From Phycisphaerae bacterium (lineage in GTDB: Bacteria > Planctomycetota > Phycisphaerae > UBA1845): a DNA stretch of 55,793 bases. The notes under the pieces are model-generated. The model saw only the letters and a list, made by a program, of their open reading frames with translations. It ran no database searches and was not told the origin of the DNA. Position numbers and translations under genes: made by a program. Location of the stretch: assembly GCA_029260035.1 (NCBI GenBank), contig JAJDEA010000217.1, positions 1 through 55,793 of the forward strand, given 5' to 3'. Positions 1 to 8,188 of this stretch are shown here, piece after piece; positions within the stretch are counted from its first letter, which is position 1; every line of letters begins with the position of its first letter.

Positions 1-22
1 AGAGCGGCACACGTCGATTCCA

Positions 23-1132
23 ATGATTATAGATGATGCCAACACAGCCGCGCAAGCGATGCAGCATGGTCACGGGTTGAAAGCGGTGGACCCTCCGTTG
101 CGCATTTCCACTTTGGGCTTGGACGAAAGCTCTCTTTGGGATCGCTATGTCGAAAAGCACGAACGCGCAACGATCTTTCACACTACCGCTTGGCGAAATG
201 CCGTCAGCGAGGCATTTCCCCACGAGCCACATTATCTGCAAGCGGTGCAGGGCGGTCGAGTCGTTGGTATACTGCCGTTATTTGAAGTGGCTAGTCGGCT
301 TGCGGGTCGATTGCTGGTCAGCGTTCCTTATGCCGTTGCTGGCGGAGTGCTCGCGGACAACGAAATCGTTGCTAAGGCGCTGCTAAATCAGGCGAAGCAA
401 ATTACGGAGAAGCGGCAATGTTGCATGATTGATCTTCGTAGCGAGCAGGCGTCATTCGATGAGCTGCCGACGGTGGATCGATATGTCGGCTTTTCGAGAA
501 ATCTCCCGGGTTCTCCCGGCGAAGTATTGGGCTGGTTGCCTCGAAAGGCTCGAGCAGCAGCTCGCAACGCAAGGAATAAGTATCGCTTAACGGTTTCATT
601 TGGCGACGAGCATTTACGAGACGTTTGGCAGCTTTATGCACAGAGCATGCGCAGACTTGGTTCACTGACCTACCCATATCGTTTCTTTGAACGATTGATC
701 TTCCATACGCCCGGGCGCCATTTGATTTCAGTAGTTCAGAAAGATGGTCGGTCAATCGCTGGCCTCGTCACATTTCTCTTTCGTGACCGTGTCATGCCTT
801 ATTTTCTTGGCACGGCGGATCGTGCCAATCGTTATCACGCATCAAACTATATTTATCTTACACTGATGGAACGAACGGTTGCGGATGGGTTTGTCCTATT
901 CGACTTCGGACGATCGAGATGCGATAACCGTGGCAGCTATGATTTCAAACGGCTTCAAGGATTTCAACCGGAGCCGCTCCAGTATCAGTATCTGCTGCGT
1001 GCTGGTGAGAAACGCCCTCAACTTTCCCCTGATTCAAGCCAATATGCCGTTGCACGCAAAGTTTGGAAGTACCTTCCGCTTTGGGCAACGAAGGCCGCAA
1101 GCCACGTCCTGTCGAGGCATATCCCCGGTTGA
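23..1132 (+). CDS. FemAB-family protein, PEP-CTERM/XrtA system-associated
   Basis: This 369-residue protein resembles the FemAB/GNAT-fold proteins found in exosortase (XrtA)/PEP-CTERM exopolysaccharide clusters. Visible family features are the N-terminal block around residues 50-75 (IFHTTAWRNAV, then PHYL), a central basic stretch (PRKARAAARNARNKY), and a C-terminal FDFGRSR motif near residues 293-299 followed by YDFKRLQGFQP. FemAB enzymes transfer aminoacyl groups to peptidoglycan or related acceptors; the acceptor in PEP-CTERM clusters is not established, so the substrate is unknown here. The protein has no signal peptide or membrane segment and is probably cytoplasmic. The next gene, an exosortase-associated glycosyltransferase, begins four bases after the stop, so the two are very likely co-transcribed. 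Upstream genes lie outside the window, so a slightly different start is possible. Confidence 0.85.
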   Translation: MIIDDANTAAQAMQHGHGLKAVDPPLRISTLGLDESSLWDRYVEKHERATIFHTTAWRNAVSEAFPHEPHYLQAVQGGRVVGILPLFEVASRLAGRLLVSVPYAVAGGVLADNEIVAKALLNQAKQITEKRQCCMIDLRSEQASFDELPTVDRYVGFSRNLPGSPGEVLGWLPRKARAAARNARNKYRLTVSFGDEHLRDVWQLYAQSMRRLGSLTYPYRFFERLIFHTPGRHLISVVQKDGRSIAGLVTFLFRDRVMPYFLGTADRANRYHASNYIYLTLMERTVADGFVLFDFGRSRCDNRGSYDFKRLQGFQPEPLQYQYLLRAGEKRPQLSPDSSQYAVARKVWKYLPLWATKAASHVLSRHIPG

Positions 1133-1136
1133 TACC

Positions 1137-2423
1137 ATGAATATTCTCTATCTAGCCCATCGCATTCCGTTTCCACCGATCAAAGGTGACAAGCTCCGCG
1201 CATTTCATCAGATCAAGAGACTTGCTCGACGCCATAAAGTGTGGTGTGTATGTTTTTTAGATGATGCTCGAGACGAGCAGCATGTCGATGGCTTGCGAGA
1301 GATCTGCGAGGACGTAATAGCTGTCCGTTTGAATCCGAAGTTTGCGCTAATGAAGGGCATTGCCAGCATGGCGCGCGGCAGAACTTTGACGGAGTCGTAT
1401 TTCGAAAACAGAAAAATGCGAAGGGTTGTTGAGCAATTGTCGAACGACATTCCGTTCGACGTAGTCGTCGCTTTTTCGTCTGGCATGGCGCCTTATGCCC
1501 TCCGATGTCCCACCAAAAAACGCGTTCTTGATCTTTGCGATCTCGACAGTCAAAAATGGGTTGAATATGCGAGTTTTTCCCCTTTTCCGGTTTCCCTGGC
1601 ATATCGAATGGAAGGCCGGCGTCTATTCAGGAAAGAGCTGGCATGGATCCGCGAGTTTGATGCTTCCCTACTCATCACTGATTCTGAACGCGAAGTATTG
1701 AGCGAGGCTTGCGTTGCCGACAAAATCAGCGTTGTTGGAAATGGGGTAGAGCTTCCTTCCGTCGAAAGCCTTGAAGCAGTTAATCCAATCGCTGATTTCC
1801 AAAAGCGCAAAAATCCTCCGACCGTCGGCTTCATCGGCGTGATGGATTATAAGCCGAACGTCGATGCTGTACGGTGGTTCGCGGAGTGTAGTTGGCCTGC
1901 TATTCGTTCCGTGTTTCCAGAGGCGGAATTTCGAATTGTAGGGCGGTCGGCCACGCGCAGCGTCAGGCGTCTCGAACGGATCCCCGGCGTCTGTGTTGTT
2001 GGGGAGGTCGAGAACGTGGCACCGGAACTCCAGCGATTCGATGTGAGCGTTGCGCCACTGCGCATCGCTCGTGGACTGCAAAACAAGGTGCTTGAGGCAA
2101 TGGCTGCCGGGTTGCCGAGCGTGATGACACCAGAAGCGGCGACTGGCATCGGTGGTCGCCATGGCGTGGAATGTCTTATTGCGGATACGGGTGACGGTTT
2201 GGCTGGCGAAATCGTCGGACTCCTGCGCGATCGCGGCAAAAGGCACGAAATGGGAATCGCCGCCAGACTTCACGTTGCTACTTATTTCAACTGGGGATTC
2301 CATCTGGATGAGTTTGAGCGAATTGTAGCCGGGGCGACGGCTGTTCGGTCGCAACCTGCTCGATCGGTTGTTCCTCCCCAAACAAACGCAAGCGACTCTG
2401 CCCGCCTCCGTGCGAACACATAG
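1137..2423 (+). CDS. Glycosyltransferase, PEP-CTERM/XrtA-associated (TIGR03087-like)
   Basis: A 428-residue GT-B glycosyltransferase. The N-terminus MNILYLAHRIPFPPIKGDK matches the exosortase-associated sugar transferase family, and the C-terminal half has the group-1 donor-binding block NKVLEAMAAGLPSVM near residues 314-330. It probably adds a sugar during exopolysaccharide or glycolipid assembly at the inner face of the membrane; donor and acceptor cannot be read from the sequence. The ATG at 1137 was chosen because the conserved N-terminus begins there and it sits directly after the preceding stop. A longer in-frame extension back to 879 lies inside the upstream gene and is unlikely to be used. 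The last roughly 25 residues are Ala/Ser/Pro-rich and probably disordered. Confidence 0.88.
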   Translation: MNILYLAHRIPFPPIKGDKLRAFHQIKRLARRHKVWCVCFLDDARDEQHVDGLREICEDVIAVRLNPKFALMKGIASMARGRTLTESYFENRKMRRVVEQLSNDIPFDVVVAFSSGMAPYALRCPTKKRVLDLCDLDSQKWVEYASFSPFPVSLAYRMEGRRLFRKELAWIREFDASLLITDSEREVLSEACVADKISVVGNGVELPSVESLEAVNPIADFQKRKNPPTVGFIGVMDYKPNVDAVRWFAECSWPAIRSVFPEAEFRIVGRSATRSVRRLERIPGVCVVGEVENVAPELQRFDVSVAPLRIARGLQNKVLEAMAAGLPSVMTPEAATGIGGRHGVECLIADTGDGLAGEIVGLLRDRGKRHEMGIAARLHVATYFNWGFHLDEFERIVAGATAVRSQPARSVVPPQTNASDSARLRANT

Positions 2424-2457
2424 TTGTGCTAGAGCTTTGTCTACGATGGTTTGAGAT

Positions 2458-2533
2458 GTGTGCCACTGCTCTTGAGCAGTGCGAATCGCGTCCCGGGGCG
2501 TCTGGAGAACACTGCTCAAGAGCAGTGGCACAC
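2458..2533. repeat. REPIN-like perfect inverted repeat
   Basis: Two 24-base arms (2458-2481 and 2510-2533) are exact reverse complements, separated by a 28-base spacer. Each arm contains its own smaller palindrome, CACTGCTC-TT-GAGCAGTG, and a terminal GTGCCAC/GTGGCAC head. This is the layout of a REPIN: two REP sequences in opposite orientation around a short spacer. Such elements are non-autonomous and in other bacteria are moved by RAYT (TnpA_REP) transposases; none is encoded here. A decayed relative lies near 51262-51330. The element fills most of the 2424-2736 gap between the exopolysaccharide genes and the next membrane-protein gene. It could also act as a transcript-end hairpin for the upstream operon. 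Confidence 0.8.
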
Positions 2534-2736
2534 GACTCGAGTTTCGCCCAATCCATCAAATCATCCGTGATACAGCATAGCACTGCGTTCACATCACATG
2601 CTATACAACCTCGCTCTAAACGTCGTGGTTGCAACATAACCAAACTACCCAGAGAATAGCCCGTCCTGAACAATGCTCCCCGGGCCTGCCTCGTTTGCGC
2701 AAGCCGAGTTGCAGGAGTTGTAACGAGAGTCTTGAG

Positions 2737-3558
2737 ATGTTTGTTTCGTTTCTATATTCATTGGCGGGTGGCCTGCTCGGTGTGCTTGCAACGGGGAGGC
2801 TTGACGAGATTGCCTGGCGATTCGTTCGACTTGCCGGTGTCCTGGCTCTGGCGTCGGCGGCACTTCCTACGGCGTGGAGTATAAAGAGTGACGGTTTTGC
2901 ATTGAATTCACCGCATACCTTGGCATCGGGGCTTGGGATTGCGATGGCGATTTGTGCCATGCTGGTTGTGTTTCTCGCCCCTTCAGGCCCGAACCTCTTG
3001 AAGCTTAAGCGAGCAGTTTGCTTTGTCGGCGGCGTATGTGGAATTATTGCAGCCATTCTATCTGTGCCTGGAGATTATAGCCGACTGGCGACCGGACTTC
3101 TTGTCGGGAACGAATTGCTAGCTGCGATGCTATTGGGGAGCATTACCTTGTCGTGGCTCCTGGGACATGCTTACCTTACCGCGACAAAAATGACGATCGC
3201 GCCGCTGCAGCATTTTAGCCGTGTTCTTTCTCTGGCGATCATCTGCCGAATCGTCTTCGCACTGGTTAGTATTGGCGTTGCGTTGTCGATTTCTCACGGC
3301 GGGAATCTAGATGGTTCGACGGTGCTAATGACATCGGTGGGATTGCCTGCGCCGATAGCAAACCAATGGCTTGTCTTGTCGTTGAGGGGTGCGGTGGGTC
3401 TGCTCTCGGTTGCGGTGTTTGCATATATGGTCGCGGATTGTGTCAAGCTACGTTCAACGCAGTCGGCGACGGGTATTCTCTATTTCGGATCGGTGTTCGC
3501 TTACGTCGGCGAGCTGGCAAACCTTTACTTGTTGATGGAGTTAGGTTGGCCGATTTGA
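2737..3558 (+). CDS. Polytopic membrane protein of unknown function
   Basis: A 273-residue, very hydrophobic protein with about eight predicted membrane segments and short loops. The start MFVSFLYSLAGGLLG is the first ATG that begins a clean membrane segment; an in-frame extension to 2629 would run through sequence adjoining the repeat element and is polar. I do not recognise the family with certainty. The most distinctive visible block is LLGHAYLTATKMTIAPL in the middle of the protein, with a histidine placed within a membrane helix, which could suggest cofactor binding, but that is speculation. It is on the same strand as the exopolysaccharide genes but separated by 313 bases containing the REPIN. 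It converges with the PilZ gene downstream. Confidence 0.75.
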   Translation: MFVSFLYSLAGGLLGVLATGRLDEIAWRFVRLAGVLALASAALPTAWSIKSDGFALNSPHTLASGLGIAMAICAMLVVFLAPSGPNLLKLKRAVCFVGGVCGIIAAILSVPGDYSRLATGLLVGNELLAAMLLGSITLSWLLGHAYLTATKMTIAPLQHFSRVLSLAIICRIVFALVSIGVALSISHGGNLDGSTVLMTSVGLPAPIANQWLVLSLRGAVGLLSVAVFAYMVADCVKLRSTQSATGILYFGSVFAYVGELANLYLLMELGWPI

Positions 3559-3664
3559 CGTGCCGCCAAGTGCTGACAGGCAGTTTTTCGCAATGGTTTC
3601 ATCGCGCGTAGTGGCGTCCGTTGCGATGTTGTTCAAGCCGCGATGCGTTTGGCATAAACAGTTT

Positions 3665-4288
3665 TCAAGCAGTGCCTGCGAGTCGTTGGAGTTGCTCACG
3701 CTGTATTTTCGCGCTTAGTTTGTGCAGGCCGTCTGCGAGGGTGCCTCTTGCGTTTCTGCCCTCAACGCAGTGGACGCCGTATCGAATTCGCTTGCTGTCG
3801 AGCTTCGTAACGCTTTGGATGCAGACGTTTCCGCCATACTTTTCGCTGCCATAAGCGATTTCCGTATCGAGTACGAACCCGATGCCATGATGCTCGTTGG
3901 CGATGAGCGCAAATCCCGTTGGGCTGACATCTAAGACCGAACAGCTCGTTTCATCCCCGAAGGACGCATCCAGTTCGAGCATGACGGTGGAAACGCGGTA
4001 GTGCTGACGCCCCTCGGCGGAAACGGGTTTGCCTAATGCCTTGAAGCTGAACAATAGTTCCGGCTCTGTTTCTTCAATGCATTCGATATGGGCGGACTGT
4101 TGCATAAACTCCCGGCCTTTTTCGAAGTAGATGAGAAAGTCCTGGCCTTCCTCTACGGGCAAATCGTTTTCTTCTGCCTCAGCCGTGTATACGTCTTCAA
4201 TTAGGCCTGCGACTTTGGCTGGGTGAAGCGTGCGCTTTGCAGACTTGCTTGGAAGTTGGAAAAAAAAGCTTGATCCTACACCTACCAT
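3665..4288 (-). CDS. PilZ-domain protein, probable c-di-GMP effector
   Basis: A 207-residue cytoplasmic protein. The C-terminal half carries both halves of the PilZ c-di-GMP-binding signature: RQHYR at residues 94-98 (RxxxR) and DVSPTG at 120-125 (D/NxSxxG), followed by beta-strand-rich sequence. The N-terminal half is probably a YcgR-N-like beta domain. PilZ proteins change conformation on c-di-GMP binding and control polysaccharide synthesis or motility; proximity to exopolysaccharide genes makes an EPS role plausible, but this is inference. The start has a good AAGGGG ribosome-binding site seven bases upstream. The gene appears monocistronic: its 3' neighbour converges on it and its 5' neighbour diverges. 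Confidence 0.87.
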   Translation of the reverse strand: MVGVGSSFFFQLPSKSAKRTLHPAKVAGLIEDVYTAEAEENDLPVEEGQDFLIYFEKGREFMQQSAHIECIEETEPELLFSFKALGKPVSAEGRQHYRVSTVMLELDASFGDETSCSVLDVSPTGFALIANEHHGIGFVLDTEIAYGSEKYGGNVCIQSVTKLDSKRIRYGVHCVEGRNARGTLADGLHKLSAKIQREQLQRLAGTA

Positions 4289-4610
4289 CGTTTGCCCCTT
4301 TAAGACGTATAGTGTGAAACCGAATTCCTTGATGACGCTATCGGCTAAGGGGAAAGCCTTATGAAATATCCCCTCGCCTTATCGGATCATCGAAACCCTG
4401 TTTCCCCTCAGAGTTTCTCACATGTAATCATTTTCGGACGGGTGATTTTTTCGGACGCAGAACCAGACTGTCAGGCGATCGTTGGTCCCAATTATCGACT
4501 CGAAACGTTTTGCCCCGCCAGCTCGCGAAGCCGCTGTACCACAAGCCTGACCTGCGTTAGTCTGCGCAATAGCGTGGTCTATTACCTCTAGCGCCCAAGG
4601 AGTGACAGAA
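4289..4610. other. Divergent intergenic region with hairpin
   Basis: This 322-base gap separates the divergent PilZ and GYF_2/AIM24 genes. A hairpin can form between AGGGGA (4348-4353) and TCCCCT (4369-4374) with a 15-base loop, extendable by GG/CC pairs. TATCGG-like copies flank it at 4339-4344 and 4380-4385. I see no tRNA, no clear open reading frame and no convincing riboswitch. It should hold the promoters of both neighbours, but I cannot assign hexamers confidently. Confidence 0.4.
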
Positions 4611-5606
4611 ATGGCAAGCAACGACGGCTGGTATTATGTGAAAAATGGCGAGACGGTTGGGCCTGTGTCGCAGGAGGCAATGATGTCTGCGCTGCCTGAC
4701 GCGCATGGCCCAAAGACATTGGTGTGGGGGCCTGGTGCGCCGGAATGGACTGAAGCCAGGCATGTCGCTTCATTGGGGGCGGTCAGCATGAAAGCATCAC
4801 CTCCGCCTCGAGCGCCTAAGCAGAGGAAGGCGGACGAGATCGATTATGAGATACATGGCGATGACATGCAGTTTGTTGAGGTGACGCTCGATCCGGATGA
4901 GGTCGTCGTAGCGGAAGCTGGCGGCATGATGTACATGTCGGATGGTATTGAGATGCAAACCGTCTTCGGCGACCCCAGTAAGAATCAGGGGCTTTTCGGT
5001 AAGCTGTTCGATGCAGGCAAACGGATGGTCACAGGCGAGTCGCTGTTCCTTACGACTTTCGGAGCAACGTCAAACAAGCGCGAGCAGGTCGCCTTTGCAG
5101 CACCGTATCCGGGTCGGATTATTCCCATGCATCTCGATGAGATCGGCGGCGAGATTATCTGCCAGAAGGACGCGTTTCTGTGTGCCGCCAGAGGCGTGCA
5201 GATTGGTATTGCCTTTCAGAAGAAGATTCTGGCCGGTTTGTTCGGCGGGGAGGGGTTCATTCTCCAAAGGCTGACCGGGGATGGCATCGCCTTCGTTCAT
5301 GCGGGCGGGACGATCCATCGGCGTGAACTCAAATCCGGCGAAACGCTCCGGCTTGATACCGGGTGCCTTGTCGCGTTGCAGCCTTCCGTTGATTACGACA
5401 TTCAGCTTACGGGGGGGATCAAGAATTCGATTTTCGGCGGTGAAGGGCTGTTCCTGGCGACACTTCGAGGGCCTGGGACCGTCTGGGTGCAATCGCTACC
5501 GTTTACGAGGCTTGCTGGCCGAATCCTGGCCAACGTTGGGCCCAGAGGCAAGGGTGAAGGCTCGATTCTCGGCGGGTTGTCCAATATCTTCGAGAATAGA
5601 AACTAA
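4611..5606 (+). CDS. GYF_2 domain plus AIM24/TIGR00266-family protein
   Basis: A 331-residue soluble protein. Residues 1-55 form a GYF_2 domain ([18 protein letters not shown], with a later [11 protein letters not shown]), a small module thought to bind proline-rich peptides. From about residue 75 onward it matches the TIGR00266/AIM24 family: glycine-rich beta repeats such as [13 protein letters not shown] and [14 protein letters not shown] typical of the beta-prism fold. Family members have no agreed biochemical function. The ATG at 4611 was preferred because AAGGAG lies eight bases before it; an in-frame GTG at 4602 overlaps that site. No signal peptide is seen. It stands alone, followed by the ribosomal protein operon promoter. 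Confidence 0.88.
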   Translation: MASNDGWYYVKNGETVGPVSQEAMMSALPDAHGPKTLVWGPGAPEWTEARHVASLGAVSMKASPPPRAPKQRKADEIDYEIHGDDMQFVEVTLDPDEVVVAEAGGMMYMSDGIEMQTVFGDPSKNQGLFGKLFDAGKRMVTGESLFLTTFGATSNKREQVAFAAPYPGRIIPMHLDEIGGEIICQKDAFLCAARGVQIGIAFQKKILAGLFGGEGFILQRLTGDGIAFVHAGGTIHRRELKSGETLRLDTGCLVALQPSVDYDIQLTGGIKNSIFGGEGLFLATLRGPGTVWVQSLPFTRLAGRILANVGPRGKGEGSILGGLSNIFENRN

Positions 5607-5702
5607 CGGGTTATTAAATACATGTAGTCAGCTCCAATCGCCGCGATTCAGACTGCGATCCGCAAAGACGCCGGTCAGTGGATTTCCGGAGCGATTGCGC
5701 TC

Positions 5703-5730
5703 TTGACGCGAGTGCGAAATCCACTACATT
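5703..5730 (+). promoter_or_regulatory. Putative sigma-70 promoter for rplM-rpsI
   Basis: TTGACG at 5703-5708 and TACATT at 5725-5730 are separated by 16 bases, about 50 bases before the L13 start. The hexamers were assigned by eye; there is no transcription data. Confidence 0.45.
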
Positions 5731-5779
5731 GCTCGGTTCCTTGTGTGTTGAACGCTGTTGAGCAACGGAAGAATCGGTT

Positions 5780-6232
5780 ATGCCAAAGTGTCGTATATCA
5801 AGTTATCTCGCGAAACCCGCAAGCGTGGACCCGAAATGGTATCATGTGGACGCGACGGACAAGATTTTGGGTCGCGTGGCTACGGAAATCGCGATGGTTT
5901 TGATGGGCAAGAACAAGCCCACGTATACGCCCTATGTTGACACTGGGGACTTTGTTGTCGTAACGAATGCCGAGCGCGTTCGCGTCACGGGCAAAAAGGC
6001 CGAGACGATGGTGTATCCTCGTTATTCATACTACCCTGGCGGCTACAAGGAAATTCCGTACAGTCAAGTTCTTGAGCGTCATCCAGAGCGAATCATCAAA
6101 GAGGCAGTGCGTCGTATGCTTCCAAAGAACGCATTAGCTCGAAAGATGTTAATGAAGTTAAAAGTTTACGCGGGTGAAAACCATCCGCACGGTGCGCAAC
6201 AACCCGAGCCGATGGTGCTTTCGGGGCAATAG
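5780..6232 (+). CDS. rplM: 50S ribosomal protein L13
   Basis: A 150-residue ribosomal protein. The diagnostic blocks are WYHVDATDKILGRVATEIA and the C-terminal region (HPERIIKEAVRRMLPKNALA, then LKVYAGENHPH). It is slightly longer at the N-terminus than the typical ~142-residue L13, with about 16 residues before the conserved core. L13 is an early assembly protein that binds 23S rRNA. It is followed after 25 bases by rpsI, the near-universal bacterial L13-S9 pairing, so the two form one operon behind the promoter at about 5703. Confidence 0.98.
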   Translation: MPKCRISSYLAKPASVDPKWYHVDATDKILGRVATEIAMVLMGKNKPTYTPYVDTGDFVVVTNAERVRVTGKKAETMVYPRYSYYPGGYKEIPYSQVLERHPERIIKEAVRRMLPKNALARKMLMKLKVYAGENHPHGAQQPEPMVLSGQ

Positions 6233-6257
6233 ACCATTGCGGTGGAGACTTTAGCCT

Positions 6258-6737
6258 GTGAGTGATCAGCCTACCCCAGTTTCGGAACCTGCAGGTGATG
6301 TCGTCGTTCCTGTTGAGTCGCCCGTCAAGAAGAAAAAATCAACGGTCAATAATCCGTATACATGGGGGACCGGTCGACGGAAAGCTGCGGTTGCGCGCGT
6401 TCGCATTAAACCCGGTGATGGCAAGTTTATCGTGAACAAGAAAGAGCTTGAAGATTTCTTCCGCCTTGATTGGGACCGCCTTGCGGTTCGCAAGCCTTTG
6501 GACGTAACAGAATCTCTGAAGTCCTACGACGTTTTCGTCAATGTAAGAGGTGGGGGAACGACTGGGCAGAGCGGCGCGGTGTTGCTTGGTCTTGCTCGCG
6601 CTCTCATGAAAATCAATCCATCCTTTGCTCCCAGTTTGCGGGATGCCAATCTGTTGACGCGTGACGCTCGTAAAGTCGAGCGGAAAAAGTACGGGCAGCG
6701 TGGCGCACGACGTCGGTTCCAGTTCTCCAAACGATAG
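6258..6737 (+). CDS. rpsI: 30S ribosomal protein S9
   Basis: A 159-residue S9. It carries TGRRKAAVARVRI, the central FVNVRGGGTTGQSGAVLLGLARAL-type block and the basic C-terminal tail ending in GARRRFQFSKR, which reaches the ribosomal P-site tRNA. The C-terminal KR is intact. About 30 extra Pro/Val/Lys-rich residues precede the conserved core. The start is a GTG with GGTGGAG about ten bases upstream; no ATG lies suitably close. It is co-transcribed with rplM. The polyprenyl synthase gene converges 126 bases beyond the stop. Confidence 0.98.
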   Translation: MSDQPTPVSEPAGDVVVPVESPVKKKKSTVNNPYTWGTGRRKAAVARVRIKPGDGKFIVNKKELEDFFRLDWDRLAVRKPLDVTESLKSYDVFVNVRGGGTTGQSGAVLLGLARALMKINPSFAPSLRDANLLTRDARKVERKKYGQRGARRRFQFSKR

Positions 6738-6863
6738 ACGCTATTTCAAGTCGATGTGGCAGGCCTTTCGGTGTCTCGTTTATTCGTGGCGAGAGGTGGG
6801 TGTTGCTTGCGTTTTCGTTCCTGCGATCCGCCTATGGTGGTTTCAGATTTCTTGACGCTTATT

Positions 6864-7847
6864 CTACGATTGCCTCTGCAGAATAAACTCAATCAGTGAT
6901 GTGAGCGATTGCTTCGCTTCGCTGGGTGGTAGCAAATCCAGTTTCTTCATGGCTTCCAATACAAAACCACGAGCAGTCGATAACGCATAATCAATGGATC
7001 CGGTTGAATCGAGCCAGTTCCGTAGCTGTTCAGGGCGATAAGGTCTCTTTTCGATGACAGCCTTGCGTAGATGGGCCGCGACTTGCTCGTTGGCATTAGC
7101 CAGGCAGTGAATTGTTGGGAGCGTAAGCTTGCCGAGTGACAGGTCACGATCGAGTGTTTTGCCCATTTCGTTTGCGTCGCCGACGATGTCCAATATGTCG
7201 TCGACGATTTGAAACGCAACACCTGCAGACATGCCCATGGAACGCATGGATTCGCATAGTTCCGGGTCGGCGCCCGCGAAATGAGCGCCAAGTTCGCTTG
7301 CTGTCGACACCAACGAACCAGTTTTCCGCCGAACAATGTCAAAATAGACTTCTTCGCTCGATGTCGCATCGCCAGCCATCTCGTTTTGCAGCAGTTCCCC
7401 CTCGCAAACCGTATTGGTGGTGGCTCCGATTTGCCTGGAGGCAAACTGACTATCAAGGCTGCTGCACAAGTGGAATGCATGACTTATCAGGAAATCCCCG
7501 GTCAAAACGGCTGCGACATTTCCGGAGACAGACGAGACGGTAGGTTGATCACGGCGTTGCGTAGCTTCATCAAGAACGTCGTCGTGAACAAGGGTTGCCA
7601 TGTGGACCATTTCCAAGACTGCGGCGATGGTGTGGTGTGCGGGCGTCAGTTCGCCAACCGCACGACCAACGAGCAGCGTTAATGCGGGACGAAGCATCTT
7701 GCCTCGGTAGGAACGAATCGTTTCGCAAAGATCGGCTACAAACGGCAGATCGGTGTTTAGTTCCTGATCGAAGACCTGCTCGACAGCCAGCAAATCATGC
7801 TGGATTGGCTGATAGAGTTTGTTGAGTGTGAAGGTCGGATGGCTCAT
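6864..7847 (-). CDS. Polyprenyl diphosphate synthase (trans-isoprenyl chain elongation)
   Basis: A 327-residue trans-prenyltransferase that condenses isopentenyl diphosphate onto allylic diphosphates. Both aspartate-rich motifs are present: HDDVLDEA with D89, D90 and D93, and FQIVDDILD with D216, D217 and D220, plus RGKMLRPAL before the first motif. Length and motif layout fit the long-chain (octaprenyl/solanesyl, IspB-like) branch supplying the quinone side chain; exact chain length cannot be read by eye. It is cytoplasmic or membrane-peripheral. No neighbour belongs to the isoprenoid pathway. The ribosome-binding site is weak. Confidence 0.93.
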   Translation of the reverse strand: MSHPTFTLNKLYQPIQHDLLAVEQVFDQELNTDLPFVADLCETIRSYRGKMLRPALTLLVGRAVGELTPAHHTIAAVLEMVHMATLVHDDVLDEATQRRDQPTVSSVSGNVAAVLTGDFLISHAFHLCSSLDSQFASRQIGATTNTVCEGELLQNEMAGDATSSEEVYFDIVRRKTGSLVSTASELGAHFAGADPELCESMRSMGMSAGVAFQIVDDILDIVGDANEMGKTLDRDLSLGKLTLPTIHCLANANEQVAAHLRKAVIEKRPYRPEQLRNWLDSTGSIDYALSTARGFVLEAMKKLDLLPPSEAKQSLTSLIEFILQRQS

Positions 7848-8188
7848 GAGTTTCTCATGTCACAGCAAGCTCTATTCCATCGAGGCCCTCGGATTCATGG
7901 ACCTTTTCCCATACACGACTGACCTCATCCCTCGCGCGGACGAATTCTAGCCTATCGAATCCCATGTTCCAATTGTTTTCAAATGTTTTGAAAACAGTCT
8001 TGCATGGCTCAGTTCCGTACGGCTTCGAGCTTTACCCCAAAAGAGTTTGATTCGCTTATCAGAGACCTACGGTTCGCTTCAACAAGTTGCGTGTGATATT
8101 CCGATATCAAGAGACACGCGGGTCGATCACGGCGGAGACGGGATCGGATAGTCCTGCTGTGCGCAACCCAGGCTAAGAGAATGGCTTG
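7848..8188. other. Divergent intergenic region with two palindromes
   Basis: This 341-base gap separates the polyprenyl synthase gene from the glycosyltransferase cluster. It has a perfect 9-base-arm palindrome (7975-7995, listed separately) and a second one, TGATAT-TCCG-ATATCA, at 8094-8109. No RNA gene or small reading frame with a ribosome-binding site was seen. Confidence 0.4.
7975..7995. promoter_or_regulatory. Perfect palindrome, candidate operator
   Basis: GTTTTCAAA (7975-7983), a three-base spacer, then TTTGAAAAC (7987-7995). The 9-base arms are exact. It lies in the promoter region between divergent genes, as expected for a dimeric repressor site. A related but shorter palindrome, CTGTTTTCAAACAG, occurs at 53563-53576. 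The cognate regulator is unknown. Confidence 0.35.

Noticed and set aside
3621..3854. 77-codon plus-strand frame near the PilZ gene
   Set aside because: It is a reverse-strand shadow of the PilZ coding sequence; the PilZ motifs make the minus strand the real one.
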